Assembly: GCF_001855555.1 (NCBI RefSeq)
Contig: NZ_MKCT01000033.1
Location: 1-33,822, forward strand
From: Chromobacterium sphagni
GTDB lineage: Bacteria > Pseudomonadota > Gammaproteobacteria > Burkholderiales > Chromobacteriaceae
DNA: 33,822 nt
Direction of reading: 5' to 3'
Shown here: one piece after another, positions 1 through 7,694 of the stretch
Position numbering within the stretch: the stretch's first letter is position 1
Layout of the letters: each line of letters begins with the position of its first letter
Position numbers and translations under genes: made by a program
The notes under the pieces: generated by a model
The model's input: the letters and a program-made list of their open reading frames with translations, nothing else
What the model was told of the DNA's origin: nothing
Databases searched by the model: none

Positions 1-82
1 ACTAACAGCCTCTTAATGGTGTTGTTGGTTTACCAAAGAGATCATCTAAAATCTACGCAGATAAGATTCAGGGGAACGCTCA

Positions 83-1285
83 ATGAACAAATATGCTCGC
101 CTCAGCCTGATAGCTACCGCCGTCGTCGCCATGACGGCCTGCAGCAAGCAAGAGCAACCGGCCTCGGGACAGGCCTCCTCGGCTCCCGCGCAAGCCGCAG
201 CCGGCGGCGATTCCGCCGTCATCAAGATAGGTCAGGTATCGCCGATGTCCGGTCCGATCTCCCACCTGGGCAAGGACAACGAATACGGCGCCAAGCTGGC
301 GATCGAAGATCTCAACGCCCAGGGCGTGGAAATCGGCGGCAAGAAAGCGAAGTTCGAACTGGTGTCGGAAGACGACCAGGGCGATCCGAAAATCGGCACC
401 CAGGTCGCGCAGCGGCTGGTTGACGCCGGCGTCGCCGGGGTAGTCGGGCACCTGAACTCCGGCACCACCATCCCGGCCTCCAAGATCTACTCCGACGCCG
501 GCATCCCGCAGATTTCGCCGTCCGCCACCAACCCCGACTACACCAAGCAGGGCTTCAAGACCACCTTCCGCGTGATCGCCAACGACGTGCAGCAGGGCAA
601 GGCGCTGGGCGAGTTCGCCGCCGGCGAGCTGAAGGCGAAGAAGATCGCCATCATCGACGACCGCACCGCTTACGGCCAGGGCTTGGCCGACCAGTTCGAA
701 GGCGCCGTGAAGGCCAAGGGCGCGGAAGTGGTGAAACGCGAGTTCACCAACAACACCGCCACCGACTTCAACGCCATCCTCACCTCCATCAAGTCCGCCA
801 AGCCCGATCTGGTGTTCTACGGCGGCATGGACGCGCAGGCAGGCCCGCTGGCCAAACAGATGCAGCGCCTGGGGATCAAGGCCAAACTGATGGGCGGCGA
901 CGGCTGGCAAACCCCTGAATTCATCAAACTGGCCGGCGACGCCTCCGATGGCCAATACGCGTCCAGTTGCGGCGTGTCGCGCGACAAGATGCCGGGATTC
1001 AAGGCCTTCGACGAGAAGTTCAAGAAGGAATTCAACACCGACGTGCAAATCTACGCGCCGTTCGAATACGACGCCGTGATGGTGCTGGTGGACGCGATGA
1101 AACGCGCCAAGTCGGCGGATCCCAAGGTCTATCTGCCGGAAGTCGGCAAGACCGACTACACCGGCGTGACCGGCAAGATCGCGTTCGACGACAAGGGCGA
1201 CATCAAGAACGGCGCCGTCACCGTGTACCAGGTGAAGAACGGCAAGTGGGAAGTGGTGTCCACCGTGGGCGGCGACGCCAAGTAA
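83..1285 (+). CDS. Branched-chain amino-acid ABC transporter substrate-binding lipoprotein (LivJ/LivK-like)
   Basis: This 400-residue protein is a periplasmic binding protein of the Leu/Ile/Val (Peripla_BP_6) type, which delivers amino acids to an ABC permease in the inner membrane. The N-terminus is a lipoprotein signal (hydrophobic stretch, then MTAC with the lipid-modified Cys at residue 20), followed by a Ser/Ala/Gln-rich linker to about residue 45. Family hallmarks follow: IKIGQVSPMSGPISHLGKDNEYG, GVVGHLNSGTTIPASKIY and TTFRVIANDVQQGKALGEF. The length fits the family. The ATG is preceded by GGGGAA at a suitable distance. No permease or ATPase gene lies beside it here, so it is an orphan binding protein or its partners lie upstream of the window. 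The exact ligand cannot be read from sequence. Confidence 0.93.
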   Translation: MNKYARLSLIATAVVAMTACSKQEQPASGQASSAPAQAAAGGDSAVIKIGQVSPMSGPISHLGKDNEYGAKLAIEDLNAQGVEIGGKKAKFELVSEDDQGDPKIGTQVAQRLVDAGVAGVVGHLNSGTTIPASKIYSDAGIPQISPSATNPDYTKQGFKTTFRVIANDVQQGKALGEFAAGELKAKKIAIIDDRTAYGQGLADQFEGAVKAKGAEVVKREFTNNTATDFNAILTSIKSAKPDLVFYGGMDAQAGPLAKQMQRLGIKAKLMGGDGWQTPEFIKLAGDASDGQYASSCGVSRDKMPGFKAFDEKFKKEFNTDVQIYAPFEYDAVMVLVDAMKRAKSADPKVYLPEVGKTDYTGVTGKIAFDDKGDIKNGAVTVYQVKNGKWEVVSTVGGDAK

Positions 1286-1308
1286 GCGCTCCGCCCCCGT
1301 CCGCAAAT

Positions 1309-1335
1309 AAAGAGGCGCCTTTGGCGCCTCTTTTT
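1309..1335. terminator. Bidirectional Rho-independent terminator
   Basis: An 11-bp stem with a TTT loop (arms 1309-1319 and 1323-1333, core GAGGCGCC/GGCGCCTC) is followed by a T-run on the + strand. The complementary strand also ends in a T-rich stretch. It lies between the convergent ends of the binding-protein gene and the leftward crotonase gene and probably serves both. Confidence 0.9.
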
Positions 1336-1364
1336 GCTTCCCGCCTCGCGGCGGGCGATCAAGC

Positions 1365-2180
1365 TCAATCGCGGAAGCTCACTTCCTGCTTCATCATTGC
1401 GGCCATGCCGGCCTTCTGGATATCTTCCGAAATCAGCATCGCCGCATTCCAGCCGGCGACAAACTGCAGGCCGTCGGCCACGCTATGGTCGCGGCTGTAG
1501 TTGAGCACTTCCTTGCTGCCGCGCACCGCCAGCGGCGATTTGCCGGCGATCAGCCTAGCGCTTTGCAAGGCCGCCGCCAACACGCTCTCGGCATCCGGCA
1601 GCACGCGGTTGACCAGGCGCGCCTCCAGCGCCTCTTCAGCCACCATATCGCGGCCGGTCAGCGCCAGCTCGCGCGCCACGCCCTCGCCCACCACCCGCGG
1701 CAGACGCTGCAGCGAGCCGACATCCGCCACCATGCCGATGTCCACTTCACGCACGCCGAATACCGCGTCCACCGAAGCGAAACGGAAATCCGCCGCCAGC
1801 GCGATATCCAATCCGCCGCCCAGGCAGGCGCCATGGATGGCCGCGATCACCGGTTTGCGGCAGCGCTCCAGGCTGGTCACACAGTCCTGCAGATCAAGAA
1901 TCAGTCGGCGCAGCTTATCGCGCTTGCGGCCCTCGCACTCGTCGGCGATCGCCGACTGCAGGCCGATCAGCATGGACAAATCTATGCCGGAACAGAAATG
2001 CTTGCCGTGGCCGGCGAGCACCACCGCCCGCGCGCCGCTCTCGCCATCCGCCCAGTCCAGCGCGCTGCGCAGGTCCTGCCACATCTGCTGGTTAAACGCA
2101 TTGGCCTTGTCGGCGCGGTTGAAGCGCAACAGGGCCACCTTGTCGTTCAACTCGACGGTCAGGGTTTGCAGGGAAATCAT
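1365..2180 (-). CDS. Enoyl-CoA hydratase/isomerase family protein, probably delta3,5-delta2,4-dienoyl-CoA isomerase type
   Basis: This is a 271-residue crotonase-fold protein. The oxyanion-hole segments are visible as HFCSGIDL (61-68) and GACLGGG (117-123). The stretch REVDIGMVADVGSLQRLP (144-161) closely resembles the mammalian ECH1 dienoyl-CoA isomerase signature. Asp125, Glu145 and Asp153 fall where that enzyme has its three acidic catalytic residues. The inferred role is shifting the double bonds of 3,5-dienoyl-CoA made from unsaturated fatty acids so that beta-oxidation can continue. The start is the ATG that overlaps the thioesterase stop by 4 bp (ATGA), implying translational coupling; a longer reading frame upstream is only overlap. 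It could be another crotonase activity, but the acidic triad makes the isomerase the best guess. Confidence 0.85.
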   Translation of the reverse strand: MISLQTLTVELNDKVALLRFNRADKANAFNQQMWQDLRSALDWADGESGARAVVLAGHGKHFCSGIDLSMLIGLQSAIADECEGRKRDKLRRLILDLQDCVTSLERCRKPVIAAIHGACLGGGLDIALAADFRFASVDAVFGVREVDIGMVADVGSLQRLPRVVGEGVARELALTGRDMVAEEALEARLVNRVLPDAESVLAAALQSARLIAGKSPLAVRGSKEVLNYSRDHSVADGLQFVAGWNAAMLISEDIQKAGMAAMMKQEVSFRD

Positions 2181-2689
2181 GCCGCGCTCTCCTCCGGACG
2201 TTTCTTGGGAATCCAGGCCCACAGCATCTCGCAGACGATGGGGGATTCGCCGGAGTCGTCGGTGACCAGCACCTCCACCAGCACTTCGCCCTTTTCCTGC
2301 TCGTACATCTGCTGGATCTGCTGCGGCGTCAGGCTGGCCACCGCCCGCATATCGCCTTGCGAACGCTTGACGTAGTTCACCTTCATCGACTTGAGCAGCA
2401 TCAGCTTGTCGTCCGGCATGTTCATGCCGACCACAAAGCCGGTGGAAGTTTCCGCCAACAGCGCCATTGCCGCCGCATGCACGCCGCGAATGTGGTTCTG
2501 CACCTTCTTGCGGTTGCGGATGGAGACGGTCAGCCTGTCGTGGCCCACCTCCTCGAAACGCAGCCCGGCGGTGGACAGGAAAGGCACGATCTTGCCGAAC
2601 ATCATCGACAATACTGGCCGGCGGCAAGCCACCGGCAAACGCCCCACCTTGTCGGCGATCCGGCTCATGCTGTTCTTGCGATATTCCAT
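2177..2689 (-). CDS. Hotdog-fold thioesterase-like protein (DUF4442/PaaI type)
   Basis: This 170-residue protein has the single-hotdog-domain pattern of the DUF4442/PaaI thioesterase group. NRKKVQNHIRGVHAAAMALLAETSTG (about 77-102) is the usual conserved Asn-His...Gly-x-x-x-Ala-Ala region before the long helix. Beta-strands with MKVNYVKRSQGDMRA and EVLVEVLVTDDSGE follow. It probably hydrolyses an acyl-CoA thioester, but the substrate is unknown. An AGAGGGG ribosome-binding site precedes the ATG. The stop overlaps the crotonase start by 4 bp and the TetR gene ends 40 bp upstream, so the three genes look like one transcription unit. Confidence 0.82.
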   Translation of the reverse strand: MEYRKNSMSRIADKVGRLPVACRRPVLSMMFGKIVPFLSTAGLRFEEVGHDRLTVSIRNRKKVQNHIRGVHAAAMALLAETSTGFVVGMNMPDDKLMLLKSMKVNYVKRSQGDMRAVASLTPQQIQQMYEQEKGEVLVEVLVTDDSGESPIVCEMLWAWIPKKRPEESAA

Positions 2690-2729
2690 GTTAACCCCTC
2701 TATATTGTTCTTCATTGTTCTTTGTGTCG

Positions 2730-3314
2730 TTATGATTCGATCAGGCCTAGCGTCGCCCTGACCTGCCGCTTGAGCAGCGGCAGCGCGTCGGCATCGATGC
2801 GCGCCAGTTGCAAGCCCCCTTGCAGCGCGGAAAACAGCATCATGCCCACCGCCTCCGGCGTGCCGGGATAGGCCATCATTCCGGTCTCGCGCCCCAGGCG
2901 GACAATGGCCACCGCCCACTGGCGCATCTCGTCGATGAAGGCCGACGCCTCCTGCTGCATGTCTTCCGGCAGGGTCTGGAATTCGGTGCTGAGTATGCCG
3001 CTGGGACAGATCTGCTTGTGCTGCTGGAAATACTGATCCGACAGGCCGAAGTAGCTCTCCAGCCTGCGCGGCGCGTCCCAATCCGCCTGCTGTTCGGTAA
3101 AGCGCAGGAAACGGCGGCGGTAACGCTGGATCAGCGCCACCCCCAAATCGTTTTTCTTGGGAAAATGGTAGTGGATGGCCGCATTGCGCACACCCAGCGC
3201 GCTGCTGATGTGCTGATAGCTGAAGCCATTGAAACCACGCGTCAACAGCAGCTCCTCGGCCAGGTCGAGTATGCGTTTGCGGGTGTCGTTCTTGCTGTCG
3301 GAACCATTATTCAT
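2730..3314 (-). CDS. TetR/AcrR-family transcriptional regulator
   Basis: This 194-residue regulator has a TetR DNA-binding N-terminus: RKRILDLAEELLLTRGFNGF, then the helix-turn-helix YQHISSALGVRNAAIHYHFPKK (about residues 34-55). The C-terminal ligand domain is not recognisable by eye. It is first in a leftward set with the thioesterase and crotonase, so control of acyl-CoA metabolism is a fair inference; no ligand is predicted. A perfect inverted repeat lies 13 bp upstream of its start, which suggests autorepression and repression of the downstream pair. Confidence 0.93.
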   Translation of the reverse strand: MNNGSDSKNDTRKRILDLAEELLLTRGFNGFSYQHISSALGVRNAAIHYHFPKKNDLGVALIQRYRRRFLRFTEQQADWDAPRRLESYFGLSDQYFQQHKQICPSGILSTEFQTLPEDMQQEASAFIDEMRQWAVAIVRLGRETGMMAYPGTPEAVGMMLFSALQGGLQLARIDADALPLLKRQVRATLGLIES

Positions 3315-3326
3315 CGAATCACTCTA

Positions 3327-3342
3327 CTTACTGGTTAGTAAG
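3327..3342. promoter_or_regulatory. Inverted-repeat operator upstream of TetR gene
   Basis: CTTACTGGTTAGTAAG is a perfect 6-bp inverted repeat (CTTACT/AGTAAG) around a 4-bp centre, just upstream of the TetR start codon. Its size and position are typical of a TetR-family autoregulatory operator. That this regulator binds it is an inference. Confidence 0.65.
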
Positions 3343-3466
3343 GTGTCAATCGTCTGCCGCCACGCGCCCCGGCGCCAAAGTGCGCCGCCGCCAACCAGGT
3401 AAATGCCTTAAAATGGTAGCAATCCTCCCATGTCCGCGCATTCCGGCGCGCCCAACCTGGTAAACC

Positions 3467-5512
3467 ATGACAGAACACGCCACTCCCGACCTGGAGTCTT
3501 CTTTGCGCCAGCTCTGCCAAGAGCCCGGCAAGACCGAAACGCTTGCCCTGCTGGTGGCCGCGCTGCGGCCCGGCGACGGCCAGCCCGCCCTGCAATCCAC
3601 CGTCAACCTGCAAGCGCTGTCCTTCCTGCTGGAACATCACCCCGAATACCGCCAGGCGCTGCGCCAGGCCTTGTGCACCCTGCTGGCGGAAAGCCGACAG
3701 ATTCCGCTGTACACCGAGGCCGGCATTCTGGCCAACGACGGCTTCGGCACCACGCTGCTGAGAAGGCTGGGCGAAAGGGCGCTGCCTATGCCCTACAATC
3801 CGGACTCGCTGCGTGACCGCTTCGGCCTGCTGTTCAACCACAAGCACGATTACCAATGGCTGGCGGCCATTCCCGATGCCACCTGGCACGGACTGTGGCG
3901 GGCGATGGCCTGGCCGGAAGGCCCGCAGCAGGACAGCGAGCGCCAAACCCGGCTGCAATTGCTGGAGTCGGTGCAGGTGCTGTCGGCGCGCATCACCGCC
4001 ATTGGCCTGGAACCGGAGCTGGTGAGGGTGTGCCCTGAGGTGGAGCGCTTCGCCTCGCCCTTCATGCACCTGAGCGCCGAGGTGCAGCGTTATGTCGACA
4101 GCTACCGCCAGGCGCTGACGGACGCAAGCACGCCGCCAGAAGACGAAAAACAGGTGCTGGTGCTGCTGGAGCAGTGCGAGGCCATCCTGGGCAAGGTGCG
4201 CAAGAACGCCGCGCGCTACGGCATTTCGGTCAGTCTCACCTATCACGGCCTGCGGCTGGCGCAGAGCATAGAACGGCTGCGCGCGCTGCTGGAGCTTCTG
4301 TCTCCGGAGCACGACCCGGCCGGACAGCCGCAGCTGTTCCGGCTGCTGGTGGACTTCGCCCGCGCGGAAAACCGCAAGTACAGCCTGCGCGACCTGTTCA
4401 AGTCCAACACCGAGCTCCTCGCGCTGCAAGTCACAGAACACGCCGGCCGCCACGGCGAGCACTACATCGCGGAAGACCGCCGCGACTGGTCGCAGATGGG
4501 CCGCGCGGCGATGGGCGCCGGGCTGATCGTCGGCTTCATGGCGCTGATCAAACTGATGCTGGCGCGCGGCCATCTGCCGCTGCTGTGGGAGGGCATCGCC
4601 TTCGGGCTCAATTACGCGATAGGCTTCATCATTGTGCAGATCCTGCACTTCACCATCGCCACCAAGCAGCCGGCGATGACCGCGGCGCGGCTGGCGGCGG
4701 TGCTGCACGAACAGCACGGCCGCAAAAAGCAGCTGGAGCAGTTGGCCGATCTGATCGTCAAAGTGGTGCGCACCCAGTTCGTCGCCATCCTCGGCAACGT
4801 GCTGCTGGCCATTCCCACCGCGGGGTTGATCGCCTTCGCCTGGCATGGGTTGTTCGGCTCGCCGGTGGTGGATGCCGCCAAGGCGCAGAAGCTGCTGCAC
4901 GAGATCGATCCCATTCACAGCCTGGCCCTGCCCCACGCCGCCATCGCCGGAATATTCCTGTTCCTGTCCGGCCTGATTGCCGGCTATTACGACAACAAGG
5001 CGGTCTACCGGCGCATTCCTGAGCGCATCGCCAACCACCGCCTGCTGCGCAAGTTGCTGGGCGAAAATCGCGCCTGGCGCCTTGGCAACTACGTCGAGCA
5101 CAATCTGGGCGCGCTGGCCGGCAACTTCTACTTCGGCATGTTCCTCGGCCTGACCGGCACCGTGGGCACCATACTCGGCCTGCCGCTGGACATCCGCCAT
5201 ATCACCTTCTCATCGGCCAACCTGGCCTTCGCCAGCGTGGCGCTGGACTTCCAGCTGCCGATGGGCACCGTCCTGCTGGCCTGCGCAGGCGTGGCGCTGG
5301 TGGGCGTGGTGAATCTGGGCGTCAGCTTCTTCATGGCGCTGTGGGTGGCGCTGCGCTCGCGCAAGCTGTCAGGCTCGCTGCTGCTGCCTCTGATCCCCAT
5401 TCTGGCCAAGCGCTTCATCCGTCACCCGCTCGGTTTTTTCCTGCCGCCACCGCCACCCGCCGCCCAGACGGAAATCGAAACCGCCCCGCCTGTCGACGGA
5501 CCCCGCGGCTGA
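3467..5512 (+). CDS. PF10136 'SpecificRecomb' family membrane protein (annotated elsewhere as site-specific recombinase, gcr-like)
   Basis: This 681-residue protein matches the family usually labelled 'site-specific recombinase' after a Neisseria gonorrhoeae gene. The first about 330 residues are soluble and helix-rich (for example YNPDSLRDRFGLLFNHKHDYQWL). From about residue 345 there are several strongly hydrophobic segments: MGAGLIVGFMALIKLML, IAFGLNYAIGFIIVQIL, LGNVLLAIPTAGLIAFAW, AAIAGIFLFLSGLIAGYY, FYFGMFLGLTGTVGTILGL and VLLACAGVALVGVVNLGV. No serine- or tyrosine-recombinase catalytic motif is visible. It is therefore most simply an inner-membrane protein of unknown function. The ATG has no strong Shine-Dalgarno sequence. 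Confidence 0.85.
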   Translation: MTEHATPDLESSLRQLCQEPGKTETLALLVAALRPGDGQPALQSTVNLQALSFLLEHHPEYRQALRQALCTLLAESRQIPLYTEAGILANDGFGTTLLRRLGERALPMPYNPDSLRDRFGLLFNHKHDYQWLAAIPDATWHGLWRAMAWPEGPQQDSERQTRLQLLESVQVLSARITAIGLEPELVRVCPEVERFASPFMHLSAEVQRYVDSYRQALTDASTPPEDEKQVLVLLEQCEAILGKVRKNAARYGISVSLTYHGLRLAQSIERLRALLELLSPEHDPAGQPQLFRLLVDFARAENRKYSLRDLFKSNTELLALQVTEHAGRHGEHYIAEDRRDWSQMGRAAMGAGLIVGFMALIKLMLARGHLPLLWEGIAFGLNYAIGFIIVQILHFTIATKQPAMTAARLAAVLHEQHGRKKQLEQLADLIVKVVRTQFVAILGNVLLAIPTAGLIAFAWHGLFGSPVVDAAKAQKLLHEIDPIHSLALPHAAIAGIFLFLSGLIAGYYDNKAVYRRIPERIANHRLLRKLLGENRAWRLGNYVEHNLGALAGNFYFGMFLGLTGTVGTILGLPLDIRHITFSSANLAFASVALDFQLPMGTVLLACAGVALVGVVNLGVSFFMALWVALRSRKLSGSLLLPLIPILAKRFIRHPLGFFLPPPPPAAQTEIETAPPVDGPRG

Positions 5513-5520
5513 CGCCGCGG
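5503..5520 (+). repeat. Hairpin enclosing the stop codon
   Basis: Perfect 7-bp arms CCGCGGC and GCCGCGG surround a TGAC loop that contains the stop codon of the preceding gene. No T-run follows, so it is not a classical terminator. Confidence 0.6.
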
Positions 5521-5553
5521 TGACTTCCCCCATTCCGCGGCGCCCGTTACATT

Positions 5554-5575
5554 GCGGGGGCCGCGCCTCCCCCGC
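5554..5575 (+). terminator. GC-rich hairpin, possible weak terminator
   Basis: Arms GCGGGGG (5554-5560) and CCCCCGC (5569-5575) form a perfect 7-bp stem with an 8-nt loop, 41 bp after the membrane-protein gene. Only CTTGCT follows, so intrinsic termination would be weak. Confidence 0.4.
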
Positions 5576-5576
5576 C

Positions 5577-5605
5577 TTGCTAAGTGAATTCACTTAGTCT
5601 ACCTA
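5577..5605 (+). promoter_or_regulatory. 18-bp perfect palindrome inside a putative promoter
   Basis: CTAAGTGAATTCACTTAG (5580-5597) is a perfect 18-bp palindrome. A plausible -35 (TTGCTA, 5577-5582) and a -10-like region (TACCTATAAAT, from 5600) flank it with 17-bp spacing, so a bound protein would cover the promoter spacer. The regulator is unknown. Confidence 0.5.
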
Positions 5606-5724
5606 TAAATAATCCTAACAAGACAGTTCACTCAAAGCATTTATTTCGAATGAATATCACTCATTCCTGCTGCAGCACATTCGCTCTCAGGACGCCGTTC
5701 CAATTGGATTGGGTTGAGGAAGTC

Positions 5725-6075
5725 ATGGATCTGGAACAAGCCTTGGTCAGGCATACGGAATGGAAAAACCGGTTCAGGGAGGCGATTTTCAGACAAGAGA
5801 GCATGGACGCGGACAGCATCGCCCGCGACGATTGCTGCGAGCTGGGAAAATGGCTGCACGGTCCCGGGCTGAGCCGCTTCGGCAACCTCAGCGTGTTCCA
5901 GACCTGCCTCAGCCGCCACGCCATGTTCCATCTCGAGGCCGCCAGGATCGCCCGGATGATCAACCAGAAACAATTCCAGCAGGCTGAAGCCGCGCTGGAA
6001 GACAGCGCCTACACGGTGGCATCCAGCGCCGTAGTCGTCGCCATCACGCAGCTGCGCCAGCAAACCAAGGGGTAG
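5725..6075 (+). CDS. Stand-alone CZB (chemoreceptor zinc-binding) domain protein
   Basis: This 116-residue protein consists of a CZB domain alone. The four zinc ligands of the family are identifiable: His10 (VRHTEW), Cys38 in the CELGKW motif, and His65 and His69 (SRHAMFHLEAARI). CZB domains bind zinc with high affinity and normally sit at the C-terminus of chemoreceptors or on diguanylate cyclases. Here there is no methyl-accepting or GGDEF domain. I chose the ATG at 5725 because GAGGA lies just upstream; an in-frame extension to 5584 crosses the promoter and adds no domain. Its target may be a separate chemoreceptor or signalling enzyme, which is inference. Confidence 0.85.
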   Translation: MDLEQALVRHTEWKNRFREAIFRQESMDADSIARDDCCELGKWLHGPGLSRFGNLSVFQTCLSRHAMFHLEAARIARMINQKQFQQAEAALEDSAYTVASSAVVVAITQLRQQTKG

Positions 6076-6083
6076 CGCCGGAG

Positions 6084-7694
6084 TCAGCCGGGGCGCGCCA
6101 ACTGGCGGGCCAGCTCGCTGGCGGCGCGCCAGGCGAAAGCGTAGATCGACAGCTGCGGATTGGCGCCGACGCTGGTCGGGAAGATCGAGCCGTCGATGAC
6201 GCTGAGATTGCGCCACAGCCAGTGCCGGCCAAAGTCGTCCACCACTCCGCGGCTGGGATCGTCGCTCATCGCCATGCCGCCCATCACGTGCGCGCTGACC
6301 AATTTAGCCTGCAGCGCCTGCAAGGGCAGGCCTTCTATCATCGCTCGGGCCTGCCGCCAGCTGTCCGCCGGCTCCGCCCGCTCATGCAGCGGCATCACCT
6401 GGCTGGCGCCGGCTGCGAATTGCAATTCCGCCATCGCCAGCCAGCTGCGGTACACCCCGTCCCAGACCACGTCGTTCAGCGGATAATCCAGCAAGGGCGA
6501 GCCATCGCCGCGCAGACGGACTTCGCCGCCCTGGCTGTCCGGATGAAAACCGTCGCGCAACAAGGCCAAGGTCGCATGCAGATGCGGCAATCCCTTGAGC
6601 AGCAAAGCCTGCCGATGGCCAAAGCCGGGAAAGGTGACGCTGGCCAGCAAGGGATGGATGGGCGGCACCTCCAGCTTGAACCCCAACGGCCCGTCCAGCG
6701 ACTGGGTATGCATGAAATGATCGGAATAGACGGTTTGCGGCGCGCCGTTGAAGGGCTCGATCAGCTCCGGCATCAAAGCCGCGCTTAAGGCGACCGGATG
6801 CAGAAAGGTGCGCTTGCCGGTAAGCCCAGCGGAATCGGCCAGGCCGCTGCGCAGCATGATGGCCGGGGAGCCGATCGAGCCGGCGGCCAGCACCACATGG
6901 CGCGCGCGCACCGCGAAACGCCGGCCGGTTGCGGAAACGCCGTCCGCGGCCAGCAGGCTGCCATGGACCTGCAATATCCTGCTGCTGGACAGGTCCGCCT
7001 GCAACCGCTCCACCTTGGCTCGCGCCAGCAAGCGGGCGCCCTGCGCCAGCGCCTGTGGAATGCAGGTGACCAGCATCGACTGCTTGGCATTGGTCGGACA
7101 ACCCATGCCGCAATAACCCAGGTTCCAGCAGCCCTTCACATTTCGCCGTATCCGCGCGTGCCTCAGCCCCAAGGCCTGGCAACCGCGCTCCAGCACCAGA
7201 TTGTTGCCATTGGGTTCCGGCTGCCATGGCGCAATGCCCAATCGGGCCTCCGCCTGCTCGAACCAGGGCCGCATCGCTTCCGGCGTCAGCGCCGCCAGGC
7301 CATAGCGCTCCTGCCACCAGCGCAAGGTGTCCGGCGGGGTGCGGAAGCTGCTGGTCCAGTTGACCGTGGTGCCGCCGCCCACCGCGCGGCCCTGCAGAAT
7401 GGTGATGCCCTTGTCCGCCGTCTGGCGGGCAGCCGAATCTTGATATAGCTCCGAATATGCCTTGGCTTCCAGCATGCGGAAGTCGCTTGAGCTGTACAGG
7501 CCGCCCTCCTCAAGGATCAGAACGTCCAGGCCGGCCTGGCTGAGCGTCTCGGCGGTCACCGCGCCGCCGGCACCGCTGCCGATGACGACGACGTCGGCGT
7601 CCCAGGCCAAGTCCTGGCCTTGCGCCGCGCCGTCAAACACCTTCCAGCCGGTGACGAGGCCGGCGCGGATGGGATCGGGTATCTTGCCGCTCAA
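6084..7694 (-). CDS. GMC-family FAD-dependent alcohol oxidoreductase (LaoA-like)
   Basis: This is a 536-residue flavoprotein. The N-terminal FAD-binding motif is VVVIGSGAGGAVTAETLSQAG, followed by a GMC signature near GRAVGGGTTVNWTSSFR. A cysteine-containing stretch (CWNLGYCGMGCPTNAK) and the C-terminal FAD/active-site block SVIDGSIFPTSVGANPQLSIYAFA are also present. GMC enzymes oxidise alcohols to aldehydes. The start is taken as TTG, which overlaps the upstream stop (TTGA) and has GGAG upstream; an in-frame ATG at 7745 is the alternative. It ends a three-gene leftward operon with a Tat small protein and an aldehyde dehydrogenase, the order I recall for Pseudomonas laoC-laoB-laoA, where it acts on long-chain alcohols. 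Substrate is inferred. Confidence 0.85.
   Translation of the reverse strand: MSGKIPDPIRAGLVTGWKVFDGAAQGQDLAWDADVVVIGSGAGGAVTAETLSQAGLDVLILEEGGLYSSSDFRMLEAKAYSELYQDSAARQTADKGITILQGRAVGGGTTVNWTSSFRTPPDTLRWWQERYGLAALTPEAMRPWFEQAEARLGIAPWQPEPNGNNLVLERGCQALGLRHARIRRNVKGCWNLGYCGMGCPTNAKQSMLVTCIPQALAQGARLLARAKVERLQADLSSSRILQVHGSLLAADGVSATGRRFAVRARHVVLAAGSIGSPAIMLRSGLADSAGLTGKRTFLHPVALSAALMPELIEPFNGAPQTVYSDHFMHTQSLDGPLGFKLEVPPIHPLLASVTFPGFGHRQALLLKGLPHLHATLALLRDGFHPDSQGGEVRLRGDGSPLLDYPLNDVVWDGVYRSWLAMAELQFAAGASQVMPLHERAEPADSWRQARAMIEGLPLQALQAKLVSAHVMGGMAMSDDPSRGVVDDFGRHWLWRNLSVIDGSIFPTSVGANPQLSIYAFAWRAASELARQLARPG

Noticed and set aside
3335-5200. 621-codon frame antisense to the PF10136 gene
   Set aside because: Same artefact; Gln/His/Arg-rich with no domain.
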